Assembly: GCA_945877115.1 (NCBI GenBank)
Contig: CAMCQR010000008.1
Coordinates: forward strand, 1 to 44,661
Length of the DNA stretch: 44,661 nucleotides
Source: Synechococcus sp. UW140
GTDB taxonomy: Bacteria > Cyanobacteriota > Cyanobacteriia > PCC-6307 > Cyanobiaceae
Reading direction: 5' to 3'
In this document: in pieces, positions 33,237 through 42,173 of the stretch
Position numbering within the stretch: the stretch's first letter is position 1
Layout of the letters: each line of letters starts with the position of its first letter
Position numbers and translations under genes: made by a program
The notes under the pieces: model-generated
Databases searched by the model: none
What the model was told of the DNA's origin: nothing
Seen by the model: the letters and a program-made list of their open reading frames with translations, nothing else

Positions 33237-34631
33237 ATGGCCGTCCCCTCGCCTGAACCCATCGATGTGGTGGTCGTCGGCGCCGGCCTCTCGGGGCTGG
33301 TGGCGGCCCAGCGGCTGCGGGACCAGGGCCTGCAGGTGCGGGTGCTTGAGGCCCGGGACCGGGTCGGTGGTCGCCTTGTGACAGCCATGACTCCCTCCGG
33401 TGCCACGGTGGATCTGGGGGGGCAGTGGGGCGGCGCCAGCCACCACCGCTTGGCCGCCTTGGTGCAGGAGCTGGGCCTGGTCACCTTCCCAAGCCATTAC
33501 GACGGCCTCGGCCTCTTTCACTGGCACGGAAAGGCCTGCAGAGCCCCCATCGCCAGCGACCTGCGCCAAAGCTTCCTGTTTTTCGAGCCAGAGGCCCTGC
33601 CCCTGGAGCGGGTCGCCATCGACGCCGCCCGCCGCCTTAAGCAGGAGTTCGATGGCTTGGTGGCGCAGATCCCACCACTGGCCCCCTGGACCATGGAGGG
33701 CGCCGAACGGCTCGACCACCAGACGATCGCCAGCTGGATGGAGGCCCGCAGTGACGACCCCATCGCCCAGCTGCCCCTGCGCTGGTTGGCCCTGGTGGGG
33801 GGATCGGGGGGCTTTGGGCCGGCGGAAAGCTCGATCCTGCACCTGGCCTGGACCCAGGCCGTGGCACCCCAGGACGAAAACCCGGAAAGTTGGTTGATCC
33901 ACGGCGGCATGGGCCAGGTGCCCCAACGCCTGGCCCAATACCTGGGCGAATCGATCGTGCAAAAGCGCAATCCCGTCGTTGCCATCAGCCAGGACGCCAG
34001 CGCAGTGTGGGTACATGGGGCCGATGGCCGCAGCCATCAGGCGGCCGTGGCCATCGTGGCCATTCCGCCCCCGCTGCGCAGCGGCATTCGCTTCGAACCG
34101 GACCTGCCCCCGACGCAGCGCGCCCTGCTGCAGCGCTCGCCGATGGGCTGCATGGTCAAGTGGCTGGCCGTTTACGCCAGACCCTTCTGGCGCGAACGGG
34201 GCCAGAACGGCCTGGCCCTAGGTGATCTGCCCTGTCTTGATTTGGTTGCCGACAGTTCGCCCCCATCCGGCTCCCCGGCGATCCTGGCAGGCTTCGTAGC
34301 TGGCCCTCGGGCCATCCGCCTGGGCCAGCTGGCCCCCGCCCAAAGACGGGCCGCCGTCCTGGCGGACCTGGAGGCCTGCTGGGGCCCGGAGGCGGCCCGG
34401 CCCCTCGATTTGATCGAACAGGACTGGACCCAGGAAACCTGGAGCACCGGCGCCTTTACCACCTACCTGAGCCCAGGGGCCTGGACTGCCTTTGGCCCAT
34501 CCTGGCGCCAAGGCCACGGCCGGGTGCTCTGGGCTGGCACCGAAATGGCGACCCTCTGGCCCGGCTACGGCGAGGGGGCCATCCTGGCGGGCGAAGAGGC
34601 GGCCGATCAGGCCCTGGCCTTGGTGGGCTGA
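33237..34631 (+). CDS. FAD-dependent flavin amine oxidase
   Basis: A 464-residue protein from the ATG at 33237; an ATG at 33207 would add 10 residues. VVVVGAGLSGLVAAQRL is the FAD-binding GxGxxG loop, followed by VLEARDRVGGRL. GGQWGGASHHRL is the substrate-side signature of monoamine-oxidase-type enzymes. The C-terminus has GRVLWAGTEMATLWPGYGEGAILAGEEAA, the second FAD contact, given here in pieces. Oxidation of a primary or polyamine is likely. The neighbouring mtnA acts on a by-product of polyamine synthesis, which fits but is circumstantial. No signal peptide is obvious. It ends before a hairpin shared with the next gene. Confidence 0.9.
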   Translation: MAVPSPEPIDVVVVGAGLSGLVAAQRLRDQGLQVRVLEARDRVGGRLVTAMTPSGATVDLGGQWGGASHHRLAALVQELGLVTFPSHYDGLGLFHWHGKACRAPIASDLRQSFLFFEPEALPLERVAIDAARRLKQEFDGLVAQIPPLAPWTMEGAERLDHQTIASWMEARSDDPIAQLPLRWLALVGGSGGFGPAESSILHLAWTQAVAPQDENPESWLIHGGMGQVPQRLAQYLGESIVQKRNPVVAISQDASAVWVHGADGRSHQAAVAIVAIPPPLRSGIRFEPDLPPTQRALLQRSPMGCMVKWLAVYARPFWRERGQNGLALGDLPCLDLVADSSPPSGSPAILAGFVAGPRAIRLGQLAPAQRRAAVLADLEACWGPEAARPLDLIEQDWTQETWSTGAFTTYLSPGAWTAFGPSWRQGHGRVLWAGTEMATLWPGYGEGAILAGEEAADQALALVG

Positions 34632-34659
34632 AAAAGCACTGGCCCCCTAAGGCTCCCTT

Positions 34660-34679
34660 GGTGGCCCCAATAGGCCACC
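34660..34679. terminator. Hairpin between the amine oxidase and Pro/Gly-rich genes
   Basis: A 7-bp stem GGTGGCC/GGCCACC with a 6-base loop lies between two convergent genes. It has no T-run and probably serves both. Confidence 0.5.
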
Positions 34680-34712
34680 CGAGATGGCCGCCCACTCGGG
34701 GCGGAACTGAAG

Positions 34713-35726
34713 TCAATCCGTCTTCTCCCGAGTCTCAATGCGGCCCGAAGACCCATTCTTGCGTCCCTCCGCGCCGATCGGCAAGCGGTCTGGCGACCCG
34801 CTGGCGAAACGGCGCCTGGCCAGGATGGCCAGCAACACACCGGCCCCCACAAGGCCCAGGGTGGCCAGCAGCGACGGCCATGGCGACCATTTTGCGGAAG
34901 ATATGGCCCCAGCCGCTGGTGACCTAAGTGAAGATGCATCCGGGGCCTGGACCCCAGGGGGAACGCCCCCGGGGGGGGTGGCCCCGGGGGGCATCATTTC
35001 CGCAGGCCCAGCTCCTGGAGGGACCATCCCGGGGGGAACGGCACCAGGGGGAGACATCATTCCCCCTGGCATGGGGCTTTGGGATCCGCCAAGGGAGCCA
35101 GGGCCAGGGGGCATCGGCATGCCATTGGGCCCCTGCCTGAGACGTTGTTGGGGCCCTGCACCTGGTCCCCCCCCAGCCGGGATCCTCCGCCCGCCCATCC
35201 GCCTCGGATCCATCCCGGAAGCTCCCGGGCCCTGGGGCGCCATGCCTGGCAAAAAGGGATTGATCCCAGCCCCTGGTCCCATCGGTGCAAAGGGATCCAC
35301 GAGCCCATTGGGGCGGTTGGGGCCACCAGCAGGACGGCCAGCCCCTCCCGGAGGGCCGCCCGGCCGGGGGGCAAGGGGGCTGGAAGGGGGTTTGGCTGAA
35401 GCCGACCTGGGGGTCGTGGAGCCCTCGGGCTGCCAAAGAATCAACGGTTCGACCGATACCTGGGGGGCCAAGCCAGCCGGGGCCGATCGGGCCGGGGGCG
35501 CCGGGGCCAGCAAGCCTTTGATGGGCCCCACCGCTGGCTGGGACAAAGTAGTGGCCGGGGCGGGACCTGGGGCCATAACCGCCGGAGGCCCCTTGGAGGC
35601 CAGGGGCTGGCTGGGCAGTCCACCAGAGCCTGTGGCCGGTGGAGTCGGCGTCTGGGCCAGGACAGGTGCAGCCAGCAAGGCCATCACCGCCGCAGCCCCA
35701 AGGGTGATCGGCTGGTTTTGGCCCAT
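34713..35726 (-). CDS. Pro/Gly-rich exported protein with C-terminal membrane anchor
   Basis: A 337-residue protein from the ATG at 35726. It has a signal peptide (TLGAAAVMALLAAPVLAQ, cleavage after VLA), a long low-complexity region rich in Pro, Gly, Ala and Met, a membrane helix near residues 283-304 (LLATLGLVGAGVLLAIL), then ARRR and a polar tail. The layout (signal, Pro/Gly region, helix, Arg cluster) resembles surface proteins anchored in the membrane. PPGAxPPG-type repeats lie about 34940-35060. An antisense frame of almost the same length (34738-35751) exists but has no hydrophobic or signal features. I recognise no family, and the function is unknown. Confidence 0.6.
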   Translation of the reverse strand: MGQNQPITLGAAAVMALLAAPVLAQTPTPPATGSGGLPSQPLASKGPPAVMAPGPAPATTLSQPAVGPIKGLLAPAPPARSAPAGLAPQVSVEPLILWQPEGSTTPRSASAKPPSSPLAPRPGGPPGGAGRPAGGPNRPNGLVDPFAPMGPGAGINPFLPGMAPQGPGASGMDPRRMGGRRIPAGGGPGAGPQQRLRQGPNGMPMPPGPGSLGGSQSPMPGGMMSPPGAVPPGMVPPGAGPAEMMPPGATPPGGVPPGVQAPDASSLRSPAAGAISSAKWSPWPSLLATLGLVGAGVLLAILARRRFASGSPDRLPIGAEGRKNGSSGRIETREKTD

Positions 35727-35793
35727 GGTTGCACTGCCGCTTTGCCGGTAGAACCTAGCCACCAAAGCCGAAAAGAACACAACACAGACAGTC

Positions 35794-35820
35794 CCATGGG
35801 GAGGCCGGGCCTCCCCATGG
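35794..35820 (-). terminator. Terminator hairpin after sufS
   Basis: A 27-base perfect palindrome: 13-bp arms (35794-35806 with 35808-35820) around one centre base, so about 11 pairs can form in practice. It begins 6 bases after the sufS stop. On the minus strand the following bases are T-rich but not a T-run. It likely ends the suf operon transcript. Confidence 0.7.
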
Positions 35821-35825
35821 CCAAC

Positions 35826-37166
35826 TCAGGCGTGCTCCCGCAGGAAGCCGATGGCCCCAACCAGCTCAGCGGCGAAATGGTCGATTTCCGCCTCCGTGGT
35901 CGTGAAGGCCAGACTGGCCCGGGCCGAGCCACTGAGGCCGTAATGGCGATGCAACGGTTGTGTGCAATGGTGGCCGCTGCGGATGCAGATCCCCGCCGAA
36001 TCCAGCAGGGAGGCCAGGTCGTTCGCATGCAGCCCCTCCACCGCAAAGGCAGCCAGGGCGCCACGATCAGGCTGTTGTTCGGGGGTGGGTCCAAGGATTC
36101 TCAACCCTTCGATGGCTTGAAGCCTCATAAACAGTCGCTGGGTTAGGTGCTTCTCCCAGGCATGGATCCGGTCCATGCCGAGGACTGAGAGATAGTCCAG
36201 GGCGGCCCCCATGCCGATAGCCTCGCCGATAGCTGGGGTGCCGGCCTCGAACTTGTGGGGTAATTCGGCCCAAGTGCAGCGATCCAGAAAGACGTCCTGA
36301 ATCATCTCGCCACCGCCCAGAAAGGGGGGCATCGCCTCCAGCAGGGCCTCCCGGGCCCAGAGGAACCCCATCCCCGTTGGACCGCAGAGCTTATGGGACG
36401 AACCCACCAAGAAATCACAGTCGAGCTGGGCCACCGAAAGGCTCTGGTGGGGCAGGCTCTGGCAGGCGTCCACCAAAATCAAGGCACCCGCGCTGTGGGC
36501 CAGTTCGGCAAGACGGGCCACCGGATTGCAAGCCCCGAGGGTATTGCTGACATGCACCACGCTCACCAAGCGGGTGCGCTCGTTCAGCTTGCTGATCCAA
36601 TCGTCGACATCCAGCTCGCCACTCTCGGTGACTCCGGCATGGCGAAGTACGCAGCCGGTGCGCTGGGCCAGCAACTGCCATGGCACGAGATTGCTGTGGT
36701 GCTCCATTAACGTAAGCAACACCTCATCGCCATGCCGGAGGAAGGAATCCCCCCAGCTGCGTGCCACCAGATTGATCGCCTCACTGGCGTTGCGGGTATA
36801 AACAATCTCGCGGGAGCTGGCGGCACCGATGAAACGGGCGACCGTCTCCCGGGCCCCCTCAAAGGCCTCGGTGGCCCTGACACTCAATTGGTGGGCCCCC
36901 CGGTGCACGTTGGCGTTGTCATGGCCGTAATAGTGGTTGATGGCCTCAAGCACTTGATGCGGCTTCTGGCTGGTGGCGGCGTAATCGAGATAGACCAAGG
37001 GCTCGCCAAGACAGGCAATTTGATCCAACAGGGGAAAATCAGGCCGTGTCAGCACCGCCAGGTCTTCAACGGTGGGCACCGAATTGCCTGGATCAATCCC
37101 AAAAAGAGTTGGCGCCGCATCGGCGGGCAGTGGCCCGTGGGATGCGAGGGGGCTGACCATGGTCAT
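35826..37166 (-). CDS. sufS: Cysteine desulfurase SufS
   Basis: A 446-residue PLP enzyme with a ~45-residue N-terminal extension. Lys259 in GSSHKLCGPTG binds PLP, ANVHRGAH is the SufS signature and Cys401 in RSGHHCTQPL is the active-site cysteine. It takes sulfur from cysteine as a persulfide for Fe-S cluster assembly. The ATG overlaps the sufD stop (ATGA). It is the last gene of ftrC-sufB-sufC-sufD-sufS, and a palindromic terminator follows. The usual partner sufE is not in the window. Confidence 0.96.
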   Translation of the reverse strand: MTMVSPLASHGPLPADAAPTLFGIDPGNSVPTVEDLAVLTRPDFPLLDQIACLGEPLVYLDYAATSQKPHQVLEAINHYYGHDNANVHRGAHQLSVRATEAFEGARETVARFIGAASSREIVYTRNASEAINLVARSWGDSFLRHGDEVLLTLMEHHSNLVPWQLLAQRTGCVLRHAGVTESGELDVDDWISKLNERTRLVSVVHVSNTLGACNPVARLAELAHSAGALILVDACQSLPHQSLSVAQLDCDFLVGSSHKLCGPTGMGFLWAREALLEAMPPFLGGGEMIQDVFLDRCTWAELPHKFEAGTPAIGEAIGMGAALDYLSVLGMDRIHAWEKHLTQRLFMRLQAIEGLRILGPTPEQQPDRGALAAFAVEGLHANDLASLLDSAGICIRSGHHCTQPLHRHYGLSGSARASLAFTTTEAEIDHFAAELVGAIGFLREHA

Positions 37167-38464
37167 CGGGGCAAGGCTTGACGCAGCAAGGCATTGGCAG
37201 GCTCCCAGCGGGAGGCGGACTTCGGCAAGCTGGCCAGGATCTCGTCGCAGAACCCGTCCAGGAGCAAACGCGCGGCCTGATCGGCACCCAGGCCGCGACT
37301 ACGAAGATAAAAGAGCTCTTCCTGCTGCAACCGGGTCACGGTGGCCCCGTGGGTACAGCGCACGTCATCAGCAACGATCTCCAGCTGGGGAATGGCGTCT
37401 ACCCTGGCCCGGTCGGAAAGCAGCAGGTTGCGGCTCAACTGGGAAGCACTGGTGCGCTGGGCCGCCTGGGGGACCTGCACTGCCCCATGGAAAACGCTGC
37501 GACCGGCATCGTCGACCACGGCTTTCTGCAGTTGGTCGAGCTGACCATTCGGTCCTTCAAAACGCACAAGGCTATGGAGGTCGGCGATCTGCCGATCGCG
37601 TGACACCTGCAATCCCCGCAGCCGAGTGGCCGCGGACCCCTGCACCTGAATAATGGCTGGCTCCAGTCGCACCAGCCCCCAGCCGCCCGCCGCCGTGGTC
37701 AGGTCCAGTTCGCTGGCGGGGGCCTGAGAAACGGCCAAGTGGGCGAGCAAACAACTCGACTCCGTACCTTGGGCTAGGACGCCGTAGCGCAGTCGGGCCC
37801 GGGGTGCGAGCTGGGCCTCCACCAGCACCGAGGTGAGGCTGGTGCCCGCAGCACGATGGACCTCCAACAAATCCAGGCTGGCGTCCTCCTCCATCACTAA
37901 CAGCAGTCGCAGGGGCCGCACGCCGCTCCCCTGGCCGCAATCACTCACCAGCTCCAGGGGCACAGCCACATTTCCCCGCACCCGCAAAGCCAATACCTGG
38001 CCGGCAAGGGCGGTGTTGAAGCGCACCAACCAGGAACCTGTGGTGCCGGCCACCTCAAGCACCGTGCCCAGAAGGCTGTCCTGGAGCCCGGTTTCCAGGC
38101 GAGAAAGGCCTTCCGGCAGGTCCATCCCAGCCAAAGGATCCCGGTCACCATCCCAGTACAGCCTCAGGGCCCCGCTGGCAGGGGGATGGTCCGGCTTAGG
38201 CCCCAGCAGCTCGGGCACTGGCAAAACCTGGGGGGGCACGGCGATCAGGGGGGCCAGGCTCGTGAACCGCCAGGCCTCCTGGCGGGTTGGGGGCAGACCT
38301 GTGCGCCGAAGCTCGTCCCGGGCCGCGGACCGTCTCCGGGGCAGGCCCCCTAAGGATGCGCCGGGGGCGGGCAGGGACGGCTCGAACGCCTTCAAAACGG
38401 ACTCCAGCCAGGCCGTTGAGGCCGATCCTGGGGCCGTAACTGGTGACATTGCGAGGGAGACCAT
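37163..38464 (-). CDS. sufD: Fe-S assembly scaffold protein SufD
   Basis: A 433-residue protein starting at the ATG at 38464, one base past the sufC stop. The N-terminal half is poorly conserved, but TRQEAWRFTSLAPL (about residues 60-73) is a SufD mark. The C-terminal core has the SufB/D beta-helix pattern, with FHGAVQVPQAAQRTSASQLSRNLLLSD, then CTHGATVTRLQQEELFYLRSRGL, shown in short pieces. It pairs with SufB and SufC in the BC2D scaffold that builds Fe-S clusters. It overlaps sufS by four bases. Confidence 0.93.
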   Translation of the reverse strand: MVSLAMSPVTAPGSASTAWLESVLKAFEPSLPAPGASLGGLPRRRSAARDELRRTGLPPTRQEAWRFTSLAPLIAVPPQVLPVPELLGPKPDHPPASGALRLYWDGDRDPLAGMDLPEGLSRLETGLQDSLLGTVLEVAGTTGSWLVRFNTALAGQVLALRVRGNVAVPLELVSDCGQGSGVRPLRLLLVMEEDASLDLLEVHRAAGTSLTSVLVEAQLAPRARLRYGVLAQGTESSCLLAHLAVSQAPASELDLTTAAGGWGLVRLEPAIIQVQGSAATRLRGLQVSRDRQIADLHSLVRFEGPNGQLDQLQKAVVDDAGRSVFHGAVQVPQAAQRTSASQLSRNLLLSDRARVDAIPQLEIVADDVRCTHGATVTRLQQEELFYLRSRGLGADQAARLLLDGFCDEILASLPKSASRWEPANALLRQALPR

Positions 38465-38465
38465 T

Positions 38466-39284
38466 TCAGGCCACCTCAAGGGCCGTAGCGTCAGCCTCGG
38501 CATGATCTGACGATGCAAGACCCTCGTCGACCCAGTCGTAACCGCGGCGTTCGAGTTCTAGGGCCAGTTCTTTGCCAGCGGTGCGCAGGATGCGACCCGC
38601 AGCCATCACGTGCACGAAATCAGGGGTAATTTCATCCAGCAACCGCTGGTAATGGGTAATCAACAGGATGCAGTTGTCAGGGGTGGCCAACTGATTGACC
38701 CCGGCCGAAACAATGCGCAGCGCATCGATATCGAGTCCAGAATCAGTCTCATCGAGGATGGCCACCAAGGGATCCAGCAGGGCCATCTGCAGGATTTCGT
38801 TGCGTTTTTTTTCGCCACCGGAAAAGCCCTCATTGACGCTTCGTTCCAGGAAGGCCGGATCCATTTGCACCACCTTCAAGCGCTCGCATACCAGATCTTC
38901 AAAGGCGAAGGTATCTAGCTCTTCGCCCCCTTGGGCCAGGCGACGGGCATTGGTGGCGACCCTGAGAAATTCAAGGTTGCTCACCCCAGGAATCTCGACG
39001 GGATATTGGAATCCCAGGAAGACGCCAGCGCGGGCCCTCTCCTCTGGTGCCAGCGCCAACAAATCGTCCCCTCTGTAGCGAACCGTACCCGCCGTGACGG
39101 TGTAAGCCGGATGGCCTGCCAAGAGTTTGGAGAGGGTACTTTTTCCGCTGCCATTGCGACCCATCACGGCATGAATCTCGCCGGCCCGCAAGGTCAGATC
39201 AACCCCTTTGAGGATGGGTTGATCGCCCACCGTGGCATGGAGATTACGGATCTCAAGAAGGACGGGGGCGTCGGGTCGGATCAC
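38466..39284 (-). CDS. sufC: Fe-S assembly ATPase SufC
   Basis: A 272-residue ABC-type ATPase. It has [16 protein letters not shown] (Walker A, residues 42 on), [15 protein letters not shown] (the SufC-specific Q-loop), [13 protein letters not shown] (signature) and [12 protein letters not shown] (Walker B). It starts at a GTG (39284); no ATG lies before the Walker A region. SufC binds SufB and SufD and uses ATP to open the scaffold. The gap to sufB is 83 bases, and sufD starts one base after its stop. Confidence 0.96.
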   Translation of the reverse strand: MIRPDAPVLLEIRNLHATVGDQPILKGVDLTLRAGEIHAVMGRNGSGKSTLSKLLAGHPAYTVTAGTVRYRGDDLLALAPEERARAGVFLGFQYPVEIPGVSNLEFLRVATNARRLAQGGEELDTFAFEDLVCERLKVVQMDPAFLERSVNEGFSGGEKKRNEILQMALLDPLVAILDETDSGLDIDALRIVSAGVNQLATPDNCILLITHYQRLLDEITPDFVHVMAAGRILRTAGKELALELERRGYDWVDEGLASSDHAEADATALEVA

Positions 39285-39367
39285 GGGAAACGAAAATAGA
39301 ACAAGAGCTGACTGGTGGAACAGGCCAGGCCGAACGACCTAGAAGGGAGTTTGCAAGACCGCAAGTC

Positions 39368-40810
39368 CTACCCGACGGAGCCCTCGAGCTTGAGAGCAAG
39401 TAGCTTATCGGCCTCAGCCGCAAATTCCATTGGCAACTGATTAAAGACATCGCGACAAAAACCACTCACCATCATCGATACAGATTCCTCCAGTCCAATG
39501 CCACGGCTCTGCAAATAGAAGAGCTGATCTTCTGAAATTCGGCAGGTGCTGGCTTCGTGCTCGATACTGGCGTCAGGCTGCTGAGATCGCAGGTAAGGGA
39601 AGGTGTTTGCGGCGGCCGTATCGCCAATCAACATCGAATCGCACTGACTGTAGTTGCGTGCCCCGACCGCCTTAGCGCCGATCTGCACAAGACCGCGATA
39701 ACTATTGCTTGAACGGCCGGCACTAATGCCCTTACTGATGATGGTGGAGCGAGTCCCTGGGCCGACATGGATCATTTTGGTTCCAGTGTCAGCCTGCTGA
39801 AGGTTATTGGTGAGAGCTACGGAATAGAACTCTCCACTGGAATCTTCACCCTGCAAAACGCAGCTTGGATATTTCCAGGTGATGGCCGACCCTGTCTCCA
39901 CCTGGGTCCAACTGATGTGGCTGCGAGCGCCACGGCAATGGCCACGCTTTGTAACAAAGTTATAGATACCTCCAACACCTTTCGCGTCACCAGCATACCA
40001 ATTCTGAACGGTCGAATACTTAATATTGGCATCATCAAGCGCTACCAATTCAACCACAGCAGCGTGGAGCTGATTGGTGTCGAACATCGGGGCCGTGCAG
40101 CCCTCAAGATAGCTGACACTAGCGGCTTCTTCCGCAACAATCAGCGTGCGCTCAAACTGGCCCGTATCGCCAGAGTTAATGCGAAAATAGGTGGAAAGTT
40201 CCATGGGGCAGGAGACACCCTTGGGAATAAAAACGAATGAACCGTCACTAAAAACCGCTGAATTCAAAGCCGCAAAAAAATTATCATTAATGGGTACAAC
40301 TGTGCCCATATAGCGCTCTATCAAGTCAGGATGGTCTTTGACGGCCTCACTGATGGAACAAAATATGACGCCATGTTCAGCCAACTTTTCCCGATAGGTT
40401 GTAGCAATAGAAACACTATCAAAGACCGCATCGACAGCGACATTACTCAGGCGCTTTTGCTCACTTAGAGGTATGCCCAACTTATCAAATGTCTCTAAAA
40501 GTTTTGGATCAACCTCATCCAGGCTGGCCTTTTTGGCTTGCTGCTTGGGAGCAGCATAATAAATCATCTCTTGATAATCAATCGGCCCATGGCCCAAAGA
40601 GGCCCAGTCGGGCTCTTCCATCTGCAACCACTGGGCATAGGCCCTGAGTCGAAAATTCAGCAAAAAGAGAGGCTCATGCTTTTTGGCTGAAATCAGCCTC
40701 ACCACGTCTTCGTTGAGGCCCTTGGCGATCTTCTCAGTCTCGATATCAGTGACGAAGCCGTAGCGATACGGCTGACTCACCAAATCTCCAACAGAAGCGG
40801 TGCTGGTCAT
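39368..40810 (-). CDS. sufB: Fe-S assembly scaffold protein SufB
   Basis: A 480-residue protein from the ATG at 40810; an in-frame TTG at 40828 overlaps the ftrC stop but is less likely. It is very conserved: [16 protein letters not shown] at the start, [41 protein letters not shown], then [14 protein letters not shown] with the assembly Cys and [18 protein letters not shown] near the end. It is the core scaffold on which Fe-S clusters form, and part of the SufBC2D complex. It is followed by sufC, sufD and sufS. Confidence 0.97.
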   Translation of the reverse strand: MTSTASVGDLVSQPYRYGFVTDIETEKIAKGLNEDVVRLISAKKHEPLFLLNFRLRAYAQWLQMEEPDWASLGHGPIDYQEMIYYAAPKQQAKKASLDEVDPKLLETFDKLGIPLSEQKRLSNVAVDAVFDSVSIATTYREKLAEHGVIFCSISEAVKDHPDLIERYMGTVVPINDNFFAALNSAVFSDGSFVFIPKGVSCPMELSTYFRINSGDTGQFERTLIVAEEAASVSYLEGCTAPMFDTNQLHAAVVELVALDDANIKYSTVQNWYAGDAKGVGGIYNFVTKRGHCRGARSHISWTQVETGSAITWKYPSCVLQGEDSSGEFYSVALTNNLQQADTGTKMIHVGPGTRSTIISKGISAGRSSNSYRGLVQIGAKAVGARNYSQCDSMLIGDTAAANTFPYLRSQQPDASIEHEASTCRISEDQLFYLQSRGIGLEESVSMMVSGFCRDVFNQLPMEFAAEADKLLALKLEGSVG

Positions 40811-40824
40811 GGTGATGGGGGGAA

Positions 40825-41214
40825 TCAACCGCTAGTTAGGGACTTAACCTCAGCAAGGCTGATGGTCTGCTGATCACCGCGGAAAGGATTGTCTTCGGTC
40901 AAAAAGAGCATGCAATGACATTCCTTTCGCTCACGCATGGGCACGCAAGGACAGTTCCAAAAGGCCTGGGCCACCTCGGCCTTCTTGTCCTCGTAGTGCC
41001 GACAGGGACATAGGGCCCCACCCAGCTCATCTTTGTTCCGCGCCAACCCCTCTAGGACGACAGCCGTGACGCCTGGATCACTGCAAAAATAGGTTCCGGT
41101 GCGCTGGGCGTAGGTTTCGGCAAAGCGACGAATGACTTCCAGGCTGTTATCGGTTCCGCCCGGGCCTGTAGCGCTGCTGGGAGCCGTAGGGACAGAAGCG
41201 TCGGAAGCAGGCAC
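40825..41214 (-). CDS. ftrC: Ferredoxin-thioredoxin reductase, catalytic beta chain
   Basis: A 129-residue protein from the GTG at 41214. The frame stays open to 41472, but the added part would run through the divergent promoter and is not conserved. Three Cys pairs are present: Cys69/71 (CPC), Cys88/90 (CPC) and Cys99/101 (CHC). These give the four ligands of the [4Fe-4S] cluster and the redox disulfide, which takes electrons from ferredoxin and reduces thioredoxin in the light. Flanking text [12 protein letters not shown] and [19 protein letters not shown] is typical. It is the first gene of the suf operon and itself depends on an Fe-S cluster. The stop nearly abuts sufB. Confidence 0.92.
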   Translation of the reverse strand: MPASDASVPTAPSSATGPGGTDNSLEVIRRFAETYAQRTGTYFCSDPGVTAVVLEGLARNKDELGGALCPCRHYEDKKAEVAQAFWNCPCVPMRERKECHCMLFLTEDNPFRGDQQTISLAEVKSLTSG

Positions 41215-41273
41215 GGCAAGCAGCGGCGAGGACAGGGAAGGGGTAGAACGAACGGAGAAAACCAGCCGTCCAA

Positions 41274-41301
41274 ACTTGCGAAACCTCAGAGTTTCGTAAG
41301 T
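41274..41301. promoter_or_regulatory. Candidate SufR operator
   Basis: An inverted repeat: 41274-41284 (ACTTGCGAAAC) and 41291-41301 (GTTTCGTAAGT) match as reverse complements except for one base, with a 6-base spacer. The inner core AAAC-N6-GTTT closely resembles the published SufR site CAAC-N6-GTTG of Synechocystis. It lies 60 bases before the ftrC start and 144 before sufR, in the divergent promoter region. It would repress both directions when Fe-S supply is sufficient. Confidence 0.7.
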
Positions 41302-41444
41302 CGGGAGCCTAGGGCACTGGGCGATGGTCTGGGGCCGTTCCTTCAAGATCACCCATTGTGCTCCCTTAGGGATGGGATCGCGGGCCCAGGACCCCCAACG
41401 AAGCGCCGAAATGCGTGGCATGGTGGTCAAGCTCGCTGCCAGCC

Positions 41445-42173
41445 ATGGAGCCCCAACCCCGCAACAGATCAAGTGTCACAGCCGTGGCACCGCCCACCCG
41501 GGAGGCCGCCCTGGCCGTGCTGTTGCGTCAAGGGGAATGCACCGCCGCCGAACTTGCTGAGCGACTAGCGGTTTCCGTCCAAGTGATGCGGCGCCACCTG
41601 CGCGGCCTGGAGGAAGATCAGCTAGTCGAAGCCAGTAGTTCCCAAGCCGGACCGGGACGCCCTAGCAATCGCTGGCGGCTCACGGAGATCGGCCATGGCC
41701 GCTTTCCCGATGGCAATGAGGCCTTTGCTATGGGCCTGCTCAAGTCCATGGCAGCCACCCTGCCCCCCGAGATCCAGGCAGCACTATTACAACAGCAGGC
41801 AGTGGTCAAAGCAGCCAACTACCGCCACCAGATCGGCGAGGGCCCCCTGCAACAGCGACTGCAGCGACTGGCCGAACTGCGCTGCAGCGAGGGTTACGTC
41901 ACCGAATATCAACGCGAGGCGACCGGCACCCTCCCGGCCGATGGCCCCAACCAGGCCTGGCTGATCAGCGAGCACCATTGTTCGGTCATGCGCATCGCCG
42001 AAGCGTTCCCCGTGATCTGTGACCAGGAACTTCTGCTGATCCGCCAGGCCTTCCCCGATTGTGAGGTTGAAAGGGTCCACTGGCGTCTGGAAGCTGGCCA
42101 CGCCTGTGGCTTCCGGCTCATGCCCCTGGCTGCCCCTCCAGCGACACCGACCCTCTCCCAGCCGTCGTGCTGA
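41445..42173 (+). CDS. sufR: Fe-S cluster-dependent transcription repressor SufR
   Basis: A 242-residue protein from the ATG at 41445; the ATG at 41415 would add ten residues. The N-terminal DNA-binding domain (AALAVLLRQGECTAAELAERLAVSVQVMRRHLRGLEE, in pieces) is a winged helix of the DeoR/ArsR type. Four cysteines at 179, 192, 206 and 221 are spaced exactly C-x12-C-x13-C-x14-C, the SufR cluster signature. It carries a [4Fe-4S] cluster and represses the suf genes and itself when clusters are plentiful. It diverges from ftrC-sufBCDS, with the candidate operator between. Its stop lies within the start of the next gene. Confidence 0.94.
   Translation: MEPQPRNRSSVTAVAPPTREAALAVLLRQGECTAAELAERLAVSVQVMRRHLRGLEEDQLVEASSSQAGPGRPSNRWRLTEIGHGRFPDGNEAFAMGLLKSMAATLPPEIQAALLQQQAVVKAANYRHQIGEGPLQQRLQRLAELRCSEGYVTEYQREATGTLPADGPNQAWLISEHHCSVMRIAEAFPVICDQELLLIRQAFPDCEVERVHWRLEAGHACGFRLMPLAAPPATPTLSQPSC

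Noticed and set aside
33152-33484. Upstream extension of the mtnA frame
   Set aside because: It is antisense to the FAD-binding region of the amine oxidase, and MtnA begins at the ATG at 33151.
34940-35060. Possible CRISPR-like or tandem repeat array
   Set aside because: The repeats are imperfect PPG-type codons inside a coding region, without equal spacers.
34738-35751. Plus-strand 337-codon frame opposite the Pro/Gly-rich gene
   Set aside because: It lacks signal peptide, membrane segment or recognisable domain; it is explained by the base bias of Pro and Gly codons.
41215-41472. N-terminal extension of the FTR beta-chain frame
   Set aside because: It crosses the divergent promoter and the candidate operator and overlaps the sufR start; family members are about 115-130 residues long.
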